From the NCBI GenBank assembly GCA_973895155.1, contig OZ316891.1:32426001-32490000 (forward strand): 64,000 bases of DNA, given 5' to 3'. The notes under the pieces are model-generated. The model was not told where the DNA came from. It worked only from the letters and a program-made list of their open reading frames with translations, and searched no databases. Of the stretch, positions 21,707-33,014 are shown piece by piece; positions within the stretch are counted from its first letter, which is position 1, and each line of letters begins with the position of its first letter. The DNA comes from Marsupella aquatica (Eukaryota; Marchantiophyta). The position numbers and the translations under genes are program-made.

Positions 21707-22112
21707 TGAATCCTTGGGATTGAGCTTGGGTCCTATGACAGTAAGCATACGTATAGACCTATGCGCACCATAGCGCTAGGCCCTGTGTGTACGGGCCCAA
21801 TATGAAGACCCCTTCTCACCAGAACTATCATGAGCGCAGACCTGATCCCCAACCTTGGTTCCTTGGGATTGAGCTTGGGTGATGTGTGATAGAGTCTGGC
21901 TATGATCTAGGCTGGTGTTAAGGGCATAAATTGGTGTTTACCGGCCTTCACAACATCCCTTCGTGATCCTCAGGTACAAGGAGATGTTTTTGGTGTTAAG
22001 ACCCATGTCAATCGCGTGACAATTCACATGCCCAGTCTTGCAAGCAATTCTTGGGAATGGTTTGTTGGGCCTCCCGCAAAGCACACTGTAACATCCCCAC
22101 TGCAATCCCCTC
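21707..22112 (+). repeat. Fold-back left arm, inner segment and loop
   Basis: 21732-22022 is the inverted counterpart of 22113-22424. 22023-22112 is the unpaired loop of about 90 bases. 21707-21731 repeats a piece of the same arm (CCTTGGGATTGAGCTTGGGT, also at about 21862), probably made when R1 inserted or was truncated. Confidence 0.85.
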
Positions 22113-23517
22113 TTGTCACGCGATTGACATGGGTCTTAACACCAAAATAGTCACTATGGGTGCCAAAACCATCTCCTTGTACCTGAGGATCACGAAGGGA
22201 TGTTGTGAAGGCCTCTAAACACCAATTTATGCCCTTAACACCAGACTATCATAGCAAGACTCTATCACACATCACCCAAGCTCAATCCCAAGGAACCAAG
22301 GTTGGGGATCAGGTCTGCGCTCATGATAGTTCTGGTGAGAAGGGGTCTTCATATTGGGCCCGTACACACAGGGCCTAGCGCTATGGTGCGCATAGGTCTA
22401 TACGTATGCTTACTGTCATAGGTATGTTTCTATTCCGCCGCCGGAATGTACCCATAAACCAGTGACTCCTGACTGATTCCCGACTTAGGGACTTCTAAGC
22501 CATTGCCCCACCACTCTGCCATTCCACTCTCAGCAATCAGAGCTATGACAGTCCTCACCCAGCCCGCTTCAATGCACCCTGTACACCTCTCAGTGGCGCT
22601 GCTAGTCCCATCATACACTCAGATTGCCTCACACACACACACATCCATGAGAGAAATGAGGCCTGAGAGGAAAACTCAGTTAGATTCAAAGATGTGCACA
22701 ACAGTTCACTGAGAACACTTGATCCGAACACTAGGCCCGAAGGCTGTCTCCTCCAGATTACGACGTGCTTGCCCTAAAAGCCCCATGCTTGCCATGCAAG
22801 CTCAATCCTGAACCTGAGCCCGGCTCACTCCAGATTGCGATGGCAGATTGGACTCAAACCAATCCCGTACTTGCCTTGCAAACTCAATCCTGAACTCAAC
22901 CTCCTTCACTGCACTTCATTCTTGGGGGCACATACAGATCTCACACCTCCAATTCAGAACGTCAAGTTACGCATACATAGTTGACTCGACTTCAAAGCTG
23001 GTACCAGGCCTAACGGCGATCTACCCCAGACTGCAATGAGGCCCGCCCTCACGCTTGCCCTGCAAGCTCCGCTCTGGCCATAGATCCCTTAGTGCTCTCC
23101 ACCAGACAAAGGCCGGGACTCCCCATGGATCACGTAGCCTTGCCAGACTAAACTGTAAATGCTCCTCCTGCTGCCCCTCAATCAATGTCTCAGCCTCCCT
23201 AATGTGCTCACCACAAATCAAATTGACATCCTCCCCACAGTTTACAATCACCAATACATCACCTATCACCAAGGCTCTGTATCGGGGGAAAAGAACCCAG
23301 TTGTGCTACCCACTAGAAAGAGCCACAATCCAGCTTGCAAACCTAGCAACCCATTGCTGTGAAGCTTGGCTGATTACTCCCTGAGTAATAGCACAACCAA
23401 GCTCTCCCCAACACGCAGCGTCCAAGTCCAGCCTTGCTTGCACAGAGCTCCTCCCTGCTGCTCAGTCTAAGTGAGATCACACAATTGAAGTCCCCCCCCC
23501 TCTACCGGGGGGCTGCT

Positions 23518-23525
23518 CTATATAC
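23518..23525 (-). promoter_or_regulatory. TATA-like box in right arm, facing the loop
   Basis: CTATATAC on the + strand (TATATAG read in reverse), mirror of 1852-1858. It points towards the loop. Confidence 0.4.
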
Positions 23526-24084
23526 TCTCTCCTTGAGCCCAAATGGGTGGATGCTACGCTGCTGGAGCCCCATCCCAGCCCTAACAGAGCCGCCACTATC
23601 TCTAACTACTGAACCCTAACTCACAGCTTTATTTCTATCTCAAATTGGCTATGTACTTTGGATTTGGCCCTCCTCCATGGTTTTCGCGAGCTTGCGCCTC
23701 CTCTCCTGATTTCTCTATTCAACCATTTGCTGCGTGGATAGCAGCGTTGGAAACGGCTTGAGCTCCTCTTTCCAACGAGGTCAATTATAGCCGATTTGGT
23801 CAAATACACAGAGAGTTATGCCCCCGCAACCGAGAGGGGGTACTCACTGCTGCGCTAACCCGAGTTACATAGCTAACCCGAGTTCGGCTAACCTAACTAT
23901 CCTATCTAACCCGAGTAGAGCTAACCCGTGGTCTCGGGTTAGGCCGCTACCCGCTATCCGCTATCCGCTAACCTAGCCTAAGTTGAGCCTGAACCCGAGC
24001 TTACCTATGCTAACCTGAGCCCAAGTTTAGGCTAACCCGAGTTAAGTCTAACCCGGGATCAATCTAGTCCGAACCCGGGTTAAG

Positions 24085-24190
24085 CCTAAGCTGAAGCCGT
24101 GCTTACCTGAGCTAAGCTGAAGCCATGCTTACCTGAGCTAAGCTGAAGCCGTGCTTACTTGAGCTAAGCTAAAGCCGTGCTCACATAAGC
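24085..24190 (-). repeat. Minisatellite in fold-back right arm
   Basis: About four units of the GCTAAGCTGAAGCCGTGCTT type, the inverted counterpart of 1100-1290. Confidence 0.8.
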
Positions 24191-24565
24191 TAAGCCGTGG
24201 TCGAGCTTGGGTTAACCCGAAACTGAAGCTGAATCCGCTAATTTCGGCCACAAGTTAACCCGTCACACTAATCAGGCCGTATCTTTCTTAATACACCTCC
24301 GTTTCTCGAGTGTTTCATATCGATTTTACTCGCCTTGACCAGATCTTCCCAATGCTCTTTACAGATCCGGATTTGGTGACATATTGAACGAGATATGGTC
24401 GCCGACTACCTACGACATAGCCTTTTATTTCCCTAACACTCAACGCCATGATTGCCCTTATTCTTGCCATCTTGCTAATTGTTATGCAATATCAATAGCT
24501 ACTCCTTGCATACAGCAACCTACTTAATCAGATTACAAAATAAGGACCATGTCATTGGCGTCACA

Positions 24566-26128
24566 CCTCTACATTGTTCCACGTAATCCAGGTATGACAC
24601 CACTGTTTTACTAGATCATCATTCACGCTGTTCGGATGGAAGAATTGCCTTCGGAGCTCAGGATTGCAATGGGCAATAAGCAAAGTACTCCTGAGCTTGG
24701 GGTCGAGTGCGGAAACAGCAGTAAAAAGCCTGGCTTGGTCCATTGTACACAAGACGGTATCAGGTTTCTTCTCTTGCTTATTTCTCTCCGTCACAGCATA
24801 CATTTATGCGCACGTAGATAGAAAGTCCTCAAATTCAGGACTCAACAAAGGAGTGATTTTTGATGTTTTCACTGCCCAGTCCTTGGTGGCCTCCTTCATC
24901 ATTATGGCATGCCTTGTGGAAACCTCCTCGGCCGACCAGGGGATACCTAGGGCCGCAGCGGACTCCATGTCTAGCTTGAATTGGTTAGAATATGATTTAA
25001 TTTTATTCTCACATAGAATATAGACAAGAGCCTCTTGAGGCATCTTCTTCGTGTACCAGGATCCTTTCCGCGTCTTCAGCCTGATCTGCTCAATCTTCTT
25101 ATAATTGGCAGGGTCGATGAGCTTACTATAGTACTCCAGGTCGTGAATCAAAATCCTCTTGATTCGATCTGCATCAAGGATCCATGACGGTTTGACCAAG
25201 GCTTGTCCAAGCCTGAAGGAAAACAAAGGAATTAGAAAAACATTCAAGCAGCGCCGGGCGCTCGTAAAACAATTCCTCTTAGAGATATGCTATAAAGAAC
25301 AACTTACTAGTTCACGGTGTGGATCACCGCTTCAATTTCAATCAGTGAACCCTTGTCCCCATTGAAGACAGTACAAAGCACTTGCGGGTGGTATTTTGGG
25401 TTTTCTGGATTCTCCTTAGTGACAAGCGTCCAGGAGTACAACCGATGGTTCTCGTCAAAAATTGAGAACATCTTATCCTTCAGAACAAGAAAATTGGGGT
25501 CTGCCGCACATTCTTCCTCGAACTTTTTGTTTTCGGATATCCATATTGGATCCCAAGTATCATGAATTTCCTGTGTGCAAGTGAGCGTCACTCCCTCAGC
25601 GTCCGCCGGCTGAACATAAAACCTCATTCCTATCGACAAATTGTATCCCATACTACGAAAAGAGTCTTTCAACTTGTCAATGGAGGAGCTATCTTTCTGC
25701 AAAGTGCGGACGACCTCCATGTGCACCAACCAACACAGCAGAATCCTAGGAGGCTCCTTGTTAAACCCTCGGAAATCCTTCCCAAAGAACATGACATGTT
25801 TTGAAATAAGGTCGGTCTTCGAGAATGAGACATCTCCGATTGCAAATGTGTCAACATTCTCCATCATTTTTCATGTCGGCTTCGGAAACAAATTACTTGA
25901 TACGGGAACAAGTGATGCGCTTGACCTCGTCACTCGACGTGTATACACCAAACCTGAAAATGAAGACTTAGAAGACTCGCAATAGCCATGATCACGATCC
26001 CCCACAACACTATACCCCCTCGACGAGGAGGGGACTGCATCCATCGTCTCCCGCGATGAGTGTTGTACGAACGGTCGTACACTACAATTCTCACGATTGA
26101 GTACTGAATCTCCGTACCAAATTAACAA
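24566..26128 (-). pseudogene. ParB-methyltransferase fusion gene, exons 1 and 2 5' part (copy A)
   Basis: Exon 1 (25308 to 25867 or 26128) encodes the ParB-like domain. The key motif reads DENHRLYSW (25430-25456), so the glycine of the usual DGNHR is replaced. Exon 2 (24566-25212) matches copies B and C up to TWITWNNVE, where the fold-back cuts in. The start is uncertain. An ATG at 25867 (MMENVD) lies three codons after a TGA, while the region above it (26128-25880) encodes a segment conserved in all copies (ESS.SSF.G.VYTRRVTRS), so translation may start further up in intact copies. Confidence 0.8.
25213..25307 (-). repeat. Intron 1 of copy A with one family 1 palindrome
   Basis: A 95-base GT-AG intron. 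The palindrome AGCGCCGGGCGCT is at 25250-25262. Confidence 0.85.
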
Positions 26129-26982
26129 TTGATGGAGTACTATACCCGATTGATCAGTGCTATCTCCCTTGATGTAATCTATTTAAGAGACGTTACGATG
26201 AAATTGGGTATTAGTTATTGTTAAAACAAAGCGACAATCTAAGAACTGTGAAAGATATTAATGTAGAATCCGCTAAACTGTTTTTGTGAAGATCACGCTA
26301 ACCGTAGTTACCGTTAAATATTACCGTTGACCAGACTACTAAAACTTGGTAATGCAATGCTAGCGTCGGGCGCTAGTAAAATTTTAACCACATTGGTCAT
26401 ACAGTTTAATGTGTTCAATAGATAGCGCCCGATGCTACCCATTCCGTGGTCTATTAAAGGTTATGTTTTTGTCATAGTTTAGGCAAATGTTTTTGGAAAT
26501 GAAGAACTTTAGGACGTAGGAAGTTTAATTTTGTTCACATTTGGTCCTTAAATATGGTGTACCAATACTAGCGCCCGGCGCTAGTACATGTATCCCTAAA
26601 TGGTGCCTAAATTTGGATGATATTGCATGTTTAGATACAAAAAAGTAGACTTATTGGTGTCCACTGTAATGCTAGCGCCCGACGCTAGTCTGCTGTGTGA
26701 CTGGATTCTAACCTTATAAATCCTGGAATTTTTGGTAGCGCCAGGCGCTGTTGAAATCATGTGAATTATCTTGGCCTATATGTGTTCATTTTGACACAAA
26801 AAAATATCCCTGACACCCGCACTTAACGGGGCAAAAGGACAAACTCTACATTTATGATTTCAACGGACACAATTCTATGTCATATTCAAACTACTTTTAT
26901 AACGGTCAGTCATCTTCATGCATTAGTATAAGCATTCCATTTGGGAGGAATTTGCTTTGTTGATTCCTTCATTTTCTCCACA
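26129..26982. promoter_or_regulatory. Central divergent promoter region of copy A
   Basis: Non-coding region between the divergent genes. It holds the TTACCGTT doublet (about 26310-26332) and five palindromes: 26361 (TAGCGTCGGGCGCTA), 26423 (TAGCGCCCGATGCTA), 26569 (TAGCGCCCGGCGCTA), 26673 (TAGCGCCCGACGCTA) and 26736 (TAGCGCCAGGCGCTG). Sequence between the sites is only loosely similar to copy B, while the sites keep order and spacing. Another shared word near the transposase side is TGACA(C/T)CCG.ACTT..CGGGG. Confidence 0.75.
26361..26750. repeat. Cluster of five family 1 palindromes (copy A promoter)
   Basis: Sites at 26361-26375, 26423-26437, 26569-26583, 26673-26687 and 26736-26750, matching the copy B cluster. 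Confidence 0.92.
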
Positions 26983-29900
26983 ATGTCTTGCTCAATTGTA
27001 ATTACATGTGCTTGTACTGGAGACGTCGTCAACATCCCCGTGCAAGTCTCTGATGCTTACAAGCAAGTTAGTGAAACCTACCTTGGGAGATTTGATTTGA
27101 GGATGAATGATATTGAGTCCATTGTTCCACAGGAATCGACGAGTGGAGAACTTCAACGGGCTGCGGCATTCGATGTAGATGAGGGAGTACACTTTTGGCA
27201 TATGAATGCCGGGCTTAGTTACACGCTTAATGTCAGACGTGTCACTCCGGAACCAGCAGTTGGGAACATTCCTGTTGTTGTTGTTGACATATCTGACAAT
27301 GAAGATGGTGATGTTGCACCCACTCCTCCTTCGCAGTACAAAGTTCCGGTTTCTGCTTTTGTTAAGGATGAGCCGGTGGCTACCTCCGGAGTTGGTCATA
27401 AAGTCTACCGGAGGAGTGCGATGGACGCCTTACTCAAGGCCACGGGACATAGTGAACTGTCAAGATTTATCTTGGCATGGGACTTCCGGCATGAGCAAGT
27501 TCCTTGTTTGCCAGACAAGTACAACGGAAATGTTGTATTTGAACTGCCTCCCATTGAGGGAACGCTCTCCAAGGGATCTAGACTTCGTGACATGGACCGT
27601 GCCAAAGATTGTTACATTTGGACCCAAATTTTTCCAACAACTGCAAACGTGCATCCAAAGAAACATTGGGAATTTGGTAAGGTTACGTGTACCGGGTTCA
27701 TCAAGTGCAGGAACAAGTCCTGTGAGTACTTTCAGCGAAAGAAGAGATGCAATGCAAAGGCCTGGCATGGTGCTCCTAAACTCAGTGGCCAACACGTGGT
27801 GGGTTTGTTGATTGAAGAGGGTGGTGTAGTCTGTCACTATTGTGCGTAGATTCCTTTCTGTGTGAAGTCTTGCCCTGCTCGCTTGTTTTATATGTACCCT
27901 CAAGTCCTTCTTGATACAAAGACCTGTAGTCACATGTCTCGGCTCGCAGTTCATATAGGTGAGCATAACCATCCAAGTAGGAAAGTTTTCTCGAGGAGCG
28001 CTGAGAAGATAGCTGAGGATTTGATAAGAAAAAATCATGAAGCCAATCCTCTAGCAAAGCCGCCTGGTATTTTGAATTCCGCAACCGGTTCGCTCGTGAA
28101 AGCTCTTTGCAAAAACGTCAACAACATAGTAGATATTGAAGAAACGGAGATTTGGAAGTCTCTCATGGTACTGTCTACCCCCCAGAAATTTGCATCGCTT
28201 TGTCAAAGCGTTTGAATGGACCAGGCTGGTCATGGTAGTTAGATTTCCTAGCTCGGATGCAAAAATCAAATAACATTTCTTTCCTCCAAAGGTACCTCCT
28301 ATCGGGTCAAGGTTGTGTAGCAGATAGGCCCCATATATTCAAAATGACAGTCAAGGGTCATGGATCTGGTGTAGATCTTCTCCGGCAAATGCAACCTGGC
28401 GGAAGATTGGAAGGAGCTTGGGTGAGTTTTGATGTGATGAAGCGAGTGACAACCGACTGGTTTACTTTCAGTGCACACGTTTACAATCACAACTTCCGAG
28501 CTCTTTGTACAATCTTCACATGCGAACTAAAAGCTGAAGACACGGAGTCCTTTGAGAAAGCGTGGAGAATTATGATTGAGGTTTGTAAGGAAAATGGGTT
28601 ACAAGACGTTGTCATTCAAGGTTTTATGGCTGACAATGCTCAGGCTGGATGGATCGCCGTTCGCAATATCTTTTTTGGAGGGCACCTAGACCCTGAACGT
28701 GAACGCTCTGATGCATTTCACTTTTACCAGTCGTTCCATCGACACTCTACAGAAAGAGTTTTGGAGGGTAAGCAACCAGAACATCGACAACTATGAGAGA
28801 AATTGCGGAATGCTCCAACGTTTGTTGCGGCGTATCGAGTTTCGAGGGAGATTGTGTTATGGTGGCAAGCGGGAAATTGTGTCCCAGGAAAGCTGATGAT
28901 GTTGCAGAGTTGGATATCTTGGTGGGTTGTTTGATGGCGTCAGTGGGGGAATTTCATTTGTGTGGTAAGTTTTCCTGATGCGTTTATTAGTCAAACCTCA
29001 GTGTGTTTATACTAGCGCCAGGCGCTACTTTAATTTTCACTCAGAAAACCTTCAAACTTTACAGAAAATGAAACTTTTACCGATAAACCTTCTTTTATTA
29101 TCTCCTACTCATTGCTAGCGCTTGGCGCTGCTTATACAAAAGAAGTAAATTTTGTCTGAACGGGTTTTATTGCAGAGCAAAAGTGCAGAAGAAGGTGCGC
29201 TCATTCCAAACTATACCGGGTCAGAGTCAAGGCACGCCTCCATGAAAGCATGGGCTACCAAAAAAATGGTGGGTCTCTTTGAAGCATGCAAAGTTGATCA
29301 AAATCGAGCTTTGTCACAAGTTGCGGGTTACAGCGCATATCGGAAGGGACTCAATAGAGGGAAGGGGCCAACTATCTGGGAATTAGCATTTTGATCCGCA
29401 GACCAATCTGGTTCACCCAAGTTATTTGAAGAAGCAACCAACATGATTCTTTCAAACGCTGTTGATTTGGATCTGGAGAGGAGCTCTCCTCTGAATGGAG
29501 ATATTGTCACAAAGTCGGTTAAGAGGAAGGGACTCGCAACTGGGATTGTCTCGCCACAAGACTCCCATCGGCATGACACCATTCTCATCACTACACCAAA
29601 TACTCGAGGGTTCAAACGGAAGAATCTCAACAACACTGCCTTCACTTCCTTTCCTGCAAATGTAACAGATCCCATAGTCGACATCGGCGGTAGCAACACT
29701 TCAACGAATGGAAGTGATTCCCTCGCAAACACCCCTGAAGCCAGAGGAACAACAACATCGTCGCAACCCCCACTCAGTGCTCCGGCTGTTCTTCAACATT
29801 TGCCGACAGAGTCAACTCCTTTGGAAATGGACGTTCCTAGAGGGACCTGGCATTTGTGGCGGACGGCCAAATATGGGGCAGGGCCTCAGTGCAATGGGAC

Positions 29901-30344
29901 TTTGCATGGAAATTCTGAGAGGGATGAGTGTCGAAATCGTGTGAAAAAAGTCGGGTTCCATTCGGCAGCAGGTGTTGTCGGCATTGTTGTCAGCGGACAT
30001 CGCATTTTTAGAGGCACACCCATTGCAAAAATGATATGGTTCTGCCCAAACAAAACATGCTACAAGAGCCGCCCGCGTCGTGGTGTTGAATGCCTTCCTC
30101 CTATGCCGGATATCTTGCCAGTTGTGAAAGGGACCAACCTGTCACCTGCCGAGGTAGAGTTCCTTGAAGCACAGGGAGTCTCGATGGTCCAAACAGTTGC
30201 GACGTCTCGCGCTGCACTTGTTCCATTTGACTTGAGAATTAATGTAAACGCATTTACTGAAAGAATCAATTTTGCCGATCCCAACGTACGCCTTCGGACC
30301 AGGAATGGGAGAAACTCCCTCGGGGGTTTCACTTCCACAAAAAT
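26983..30344 (+). pseudogene. MULE-like transposase, C-terminally truncated (copy A)
   Basis: ATG at 26983 (MSCSIV). Exons are 26983-28964 and 29176-30344. It shares the zinc-finger module, the GEHNHP word and the DDE core (WVSFDV, GFMADNAQ, DAFHFYQSFH) with copy B. An in-frame TAG at 27847-27849 stands where copy B has CAG. Further breaks lie near 28213-28260 and at 29392-29394 (TGA). Similarity ends about 30344, so the SWIM finger is absent. Confidence 0.82.
28965..29175 (+). repeat. Transposase intron of copy A with two family 1 palindromes
   Basis: A 211-base intron, donor GTAAGT and acceptor TTGCAG. Palindromes are TAGCGCCAGGCGCTA at 29013-29027 and TAGCGCTTGGCGCTG at 29116-29130. Confidence 0.88.
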
Positions 30345-30668
30345 GGCATATCACGTGCGACGAAGGATAGGGTCATTTTATTGGTTCTAAGAGAAGACTT
30401 AAGAATTTTTGTAGAAGAACAATAGGGTCTTTTAAATTCAATTTTGAGACTTATAAGAACATTAGGGTCGTTTTAATCCAAAATTTGGAATATTCCAAGA
30501 ATATTCCAACTTTATAGGGGTTAAAAAATTAAAAAAATTCTCACATTTTAGGGGGTCCGAGGCCTAAAAACGTCGGAGGTGATGGGGAGGTCCCCATATA
30601 GTGAGACCCCCGAGGAAACTCCAGACCTCGATCAAATCTAACACTGGCTCACAGTACACGAATGGAGG
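30345..30668. other. Unassigned AT-rich junction between copies A and C
   Basis: Contains several AGGGTCnTTTTAA-like words and no gene or family palindrome. It may be host DNA or the remnant of another element at the truncation point of copy A. Confidence 0.5.
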
Positions 30669-30825
30669 GGGGATCTCTCCGTGACAGCAAATAGCAAACA
30701 GCAAACAGTAAACAGCAAACAGCAAAACTCATACCAGCAAATGTGCACCCAAAAAAAGTCACCGAAGGGTATGAAAATATTGTCACATATATTGGACGTG
30801 AAGCGGCCATTGAGTACATTTATAC

Positions 30826-30903
30826 TAGCGTCGGGCGCTATAAGGAAAAAACCAAATAAAAACCTCTTTGAAATACCGGCTACAGTAATAGCCCCGGGCG
30901 CTA
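30826..30903. repeat. Two family 1 palindromes, copy C left flank
   Basis: TAGCGTCGGGCGCTA at 30826-30840 and TAGCCCCGGGCGCTA at 30889-30903. Confidence 0.88.
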
Positions 30904-31996
30904 CTCCAATCCGACACGTCAGGGCGTTCTTATTGAGTATCGTCGTTCTCCATAAACGGGTAAATAAAACAAGGAGAACTAAAGACCAGATCCACAACCA
31001 CCACTCGACTCTGAGTCCGATTCAGAGCCGCTACTTTCTGATCTATCAGTGGACTCTGCTTTGTCGTCCACATACTTGGATTTTGCAATATCATCTACGA
31101 AGTGATTCTGCACAAACTTTCTATCTGAGCCTCTCTTGAGTCTAAGACCCTTACTCTACCAAGTAAGCGTCCTGACTGAATCTGCCCGTCGTGCCGCCTT
31201 TTCAGCATAAGAGGGGAGAACAAATGGCTTCTCCGGGGTCTGTACAACGTTCCTAGAGACGTTCCTTCGAAGTTGAAAATGCCTCCGAAGATTCCACTCT
31301 AACCTGAGAATTTGAACTGGAGTTCTTTAGTCGAAGTCGGGAAATCGGGCGAATTTTCTAGACATAAGGGAGTAGAGGAGTTCTTTGGAAAAAAGTATAC
31401 AACAAGAGAAAGAAAGCTAAAGAAAATTACTCTTCTGACTCTTCACTGTCCTCATCTCCAGATCCAAGGTCCACCACATTCTTCGACACCTCATCATCTT
31501 TAGATTGCTGAGAAGCATTGCCACCCTCATCCTCGTCTTCTGAATCAAAATTTAGAATAGCAAGGAGCCTGTCCTGCTTCTTACTTCCAGGAATCTTCTT
31601 AGGAGGAGTTGGTGCAACCACTTCTTTGTTCTATAAAAGATCGAGGAAGACCTTACCGGAAGTATCAACAAACTCTGGACGATTTTCCAGCCCAACAACA
31701 AAGCGACCAGAATAATCTCCAGCCACAAACGTACTACCGGAACCTACTGTCCAGTCCATAACGATATCTCCAGGAAGAGTCACCAATTCCAAAATAGTTT
31801 GCATGAAACCCACAGGCAATCGTGAATTTCCTGCAAATTGGAGCTCAGGAGTCGGGTCATGTCGCGGCAACAAAAACCCAATAATGTTAGTGACGGAAGG
31901 GTCTTCTTCATTCGATAGTGGCCGGAACTTGGGGTCTTTCGGGACCCTTCCCTTTGTCAAAATGCGGCAAAATATATTAAGAGTAAGTGTGAATAT

Positions 31997-32158
31997 CTGC
32001 AACACAGTTTCCCAATGAAGGCAGTATAAGAAAACAGACACATATATTAGCGCTTGGCGCTAGTCAACCATTCATCCTTACAAAAGATAAGTGAATTGTA
32101 GATATTGCGAATGCTGATAGTAGCGTCGGGCGCTAGTATGTGCAAGAGGAATTGTTAC
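31997..32158 (-). repeat. Extra intron of copy C with two family 1 palindromes
   Basis: A 162-base intron, donor CAG/GTAACA and acceptor TTGCAG/AT. TAGCGCTTGGCGCTA is at 32048-32062 and TAGCGTCGGGCGCTA at 32121-32135. Copy B reads straight through this point in one exon, so the intron was gained or lost between copies. Confidence 0.88.
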
Positions 32159-32880
32159 CTGAGTATCAGATCGGGGCCTATACATTGGTGTAGTCATGAC
32201 CACATGGTGGGTTGAAATACACTGGAAACACTTAGAATCCTGGCAAGCCGCAATCACTTCAGATACCTGATCATAGTCTCCTCTGTGTAAAATTGCAAGT
32301 AGGCCATCGTCTGCAAGGAACGGCTCCATGGCTCGGAAGAAAGAGCTGGGAATAGTGTAATCCTGAAGGTTCCACTTGGGAACCTTCCGATCAAGAAGTG
32401 TTGGTTTTAACCCAGTGGGAATGTAGATGAAACCAGCATCCACACCAAAGCCCCTCTCTTTTCCGCCACGCATTACTCCCTTCTCTCTGTCTCCTGACTT
32501 TACCAATTCCTTTCCCCAGGCCTCAACTTTAGTAACCCACATGGGCTTCATCCCCTTGTTAAATACCAAATTGTAAAATTCGTTTAAATTGGACTCCACA
32601 AAATAGTGTCTAGAACACCTTCGCTTAAAATTCCCGACATCTCTCTGGAGTCCACAGGAAATAATGTCTCGAGTAGATGATGCTGCTCTGTCCTCACCGG
32701 CGCCTCTCTTTTTCTTTTTCTTCGTGCTAGTTGCGTCAAGAGGGACAATGGATTTTCCAGCACCATCCGGGGTCCCTTGATCCGGGGTTTCTTGAGCTCC
32801 AGTGTTTGCCTCCGATGCCTAAGGAGTTGCATCATTCTTCCCTTCGGCAGCCGGGACCTCCGTGTCGGACTTTCAACCTC

Positions 32881-33014
32881 CTGTTAGGCACAAAAACTTG
32901 AATGAGTCCAACCTTTCAGACTAGCGCCAGGCGCTATTAATCAAAGGAATTTCCAAATGAAACTCCTGCATAAGCAGCGCCAACAAGTAACCAAAAAGCG
33001 CTTAGACTACTGAC
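32881..33014 (-). repeat. Intron 2 of copy C with a family 1 palindrome
   Basis: A 134-base intron, donor GTCAGT and acceptor TAACAG. TAGCGCCAGGCGCTA is at 32922-32936, with a second, badly decayed site near 32975. Confidence 0.85.

Larger units (their letters stand above)
728..24565. mobile_element. Giant fold-back (hairpin) element with nested insertions
   Basis: The left end (728, TGTGACGCCAATGACATGG) and right end (24565, its reverse complement) start two inverted arms. Left-arm pieces are 728-2368, 13863-14323 and 21732-22022. The right arm is continuous, 22113-24565. The loop is 22023-22112. Without the nested copy B and R1 the element would be about 5 kb and nearly all hairpin. About 130 bases of the left arm, matching 22424-22555 inverted, were lost where R1 sits. 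It is inserted in the ParB-methyltransferase gene of copy A. I see no target duplication and no convincing protein gene. Two inverted LTR-derived sequences are a possible origin: the inner arm (22430-22450) shares a short motif around CCGCCGCCGGAAT with the R1/R2 LTRs. Confidence 0.85.
22113..24565 (-). repeat. Fold-back right arm (continuous)
   Basis: The complete right arm. It preserves the empty site of copy B near 23010-23020 and the segment (22424-22555) lost from the left arm. It also has minisatellite units at 24085-24190 and a mirror TATA-like box at 23518-23525. Open frames are shared with the left arm but no domain is recognised. Confidence 0.85.
24566..30344 (+). mobile_element. 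Family 1 transposon copy A, right fragment
   Basis: Resumes copy A after the fold-back: the 5' part of the ParB-methyltransferase gene (24566-26128, reverse), the central promoter (26129-26982) and the transposase (26983-30344, forward). The transposase stops matching copy B at about 30344, before the SWIM finger, so the right end is lost. Confidence 0.85.

Noticed and set aside
728-24565. Reading the two inverted segments as LTRs of one retrotransposon
   Set aside because: They are in opposite orientation and meet at a 90-base loop, so they cannot be the LTR pair of one element.
24566-24803. Separate small gene at 24.6-24.8 kb
   Set aside because: It is the continuation of exon 2 of the copy A fusion gene, cut by the fold-back; the stop is created by the insertion.
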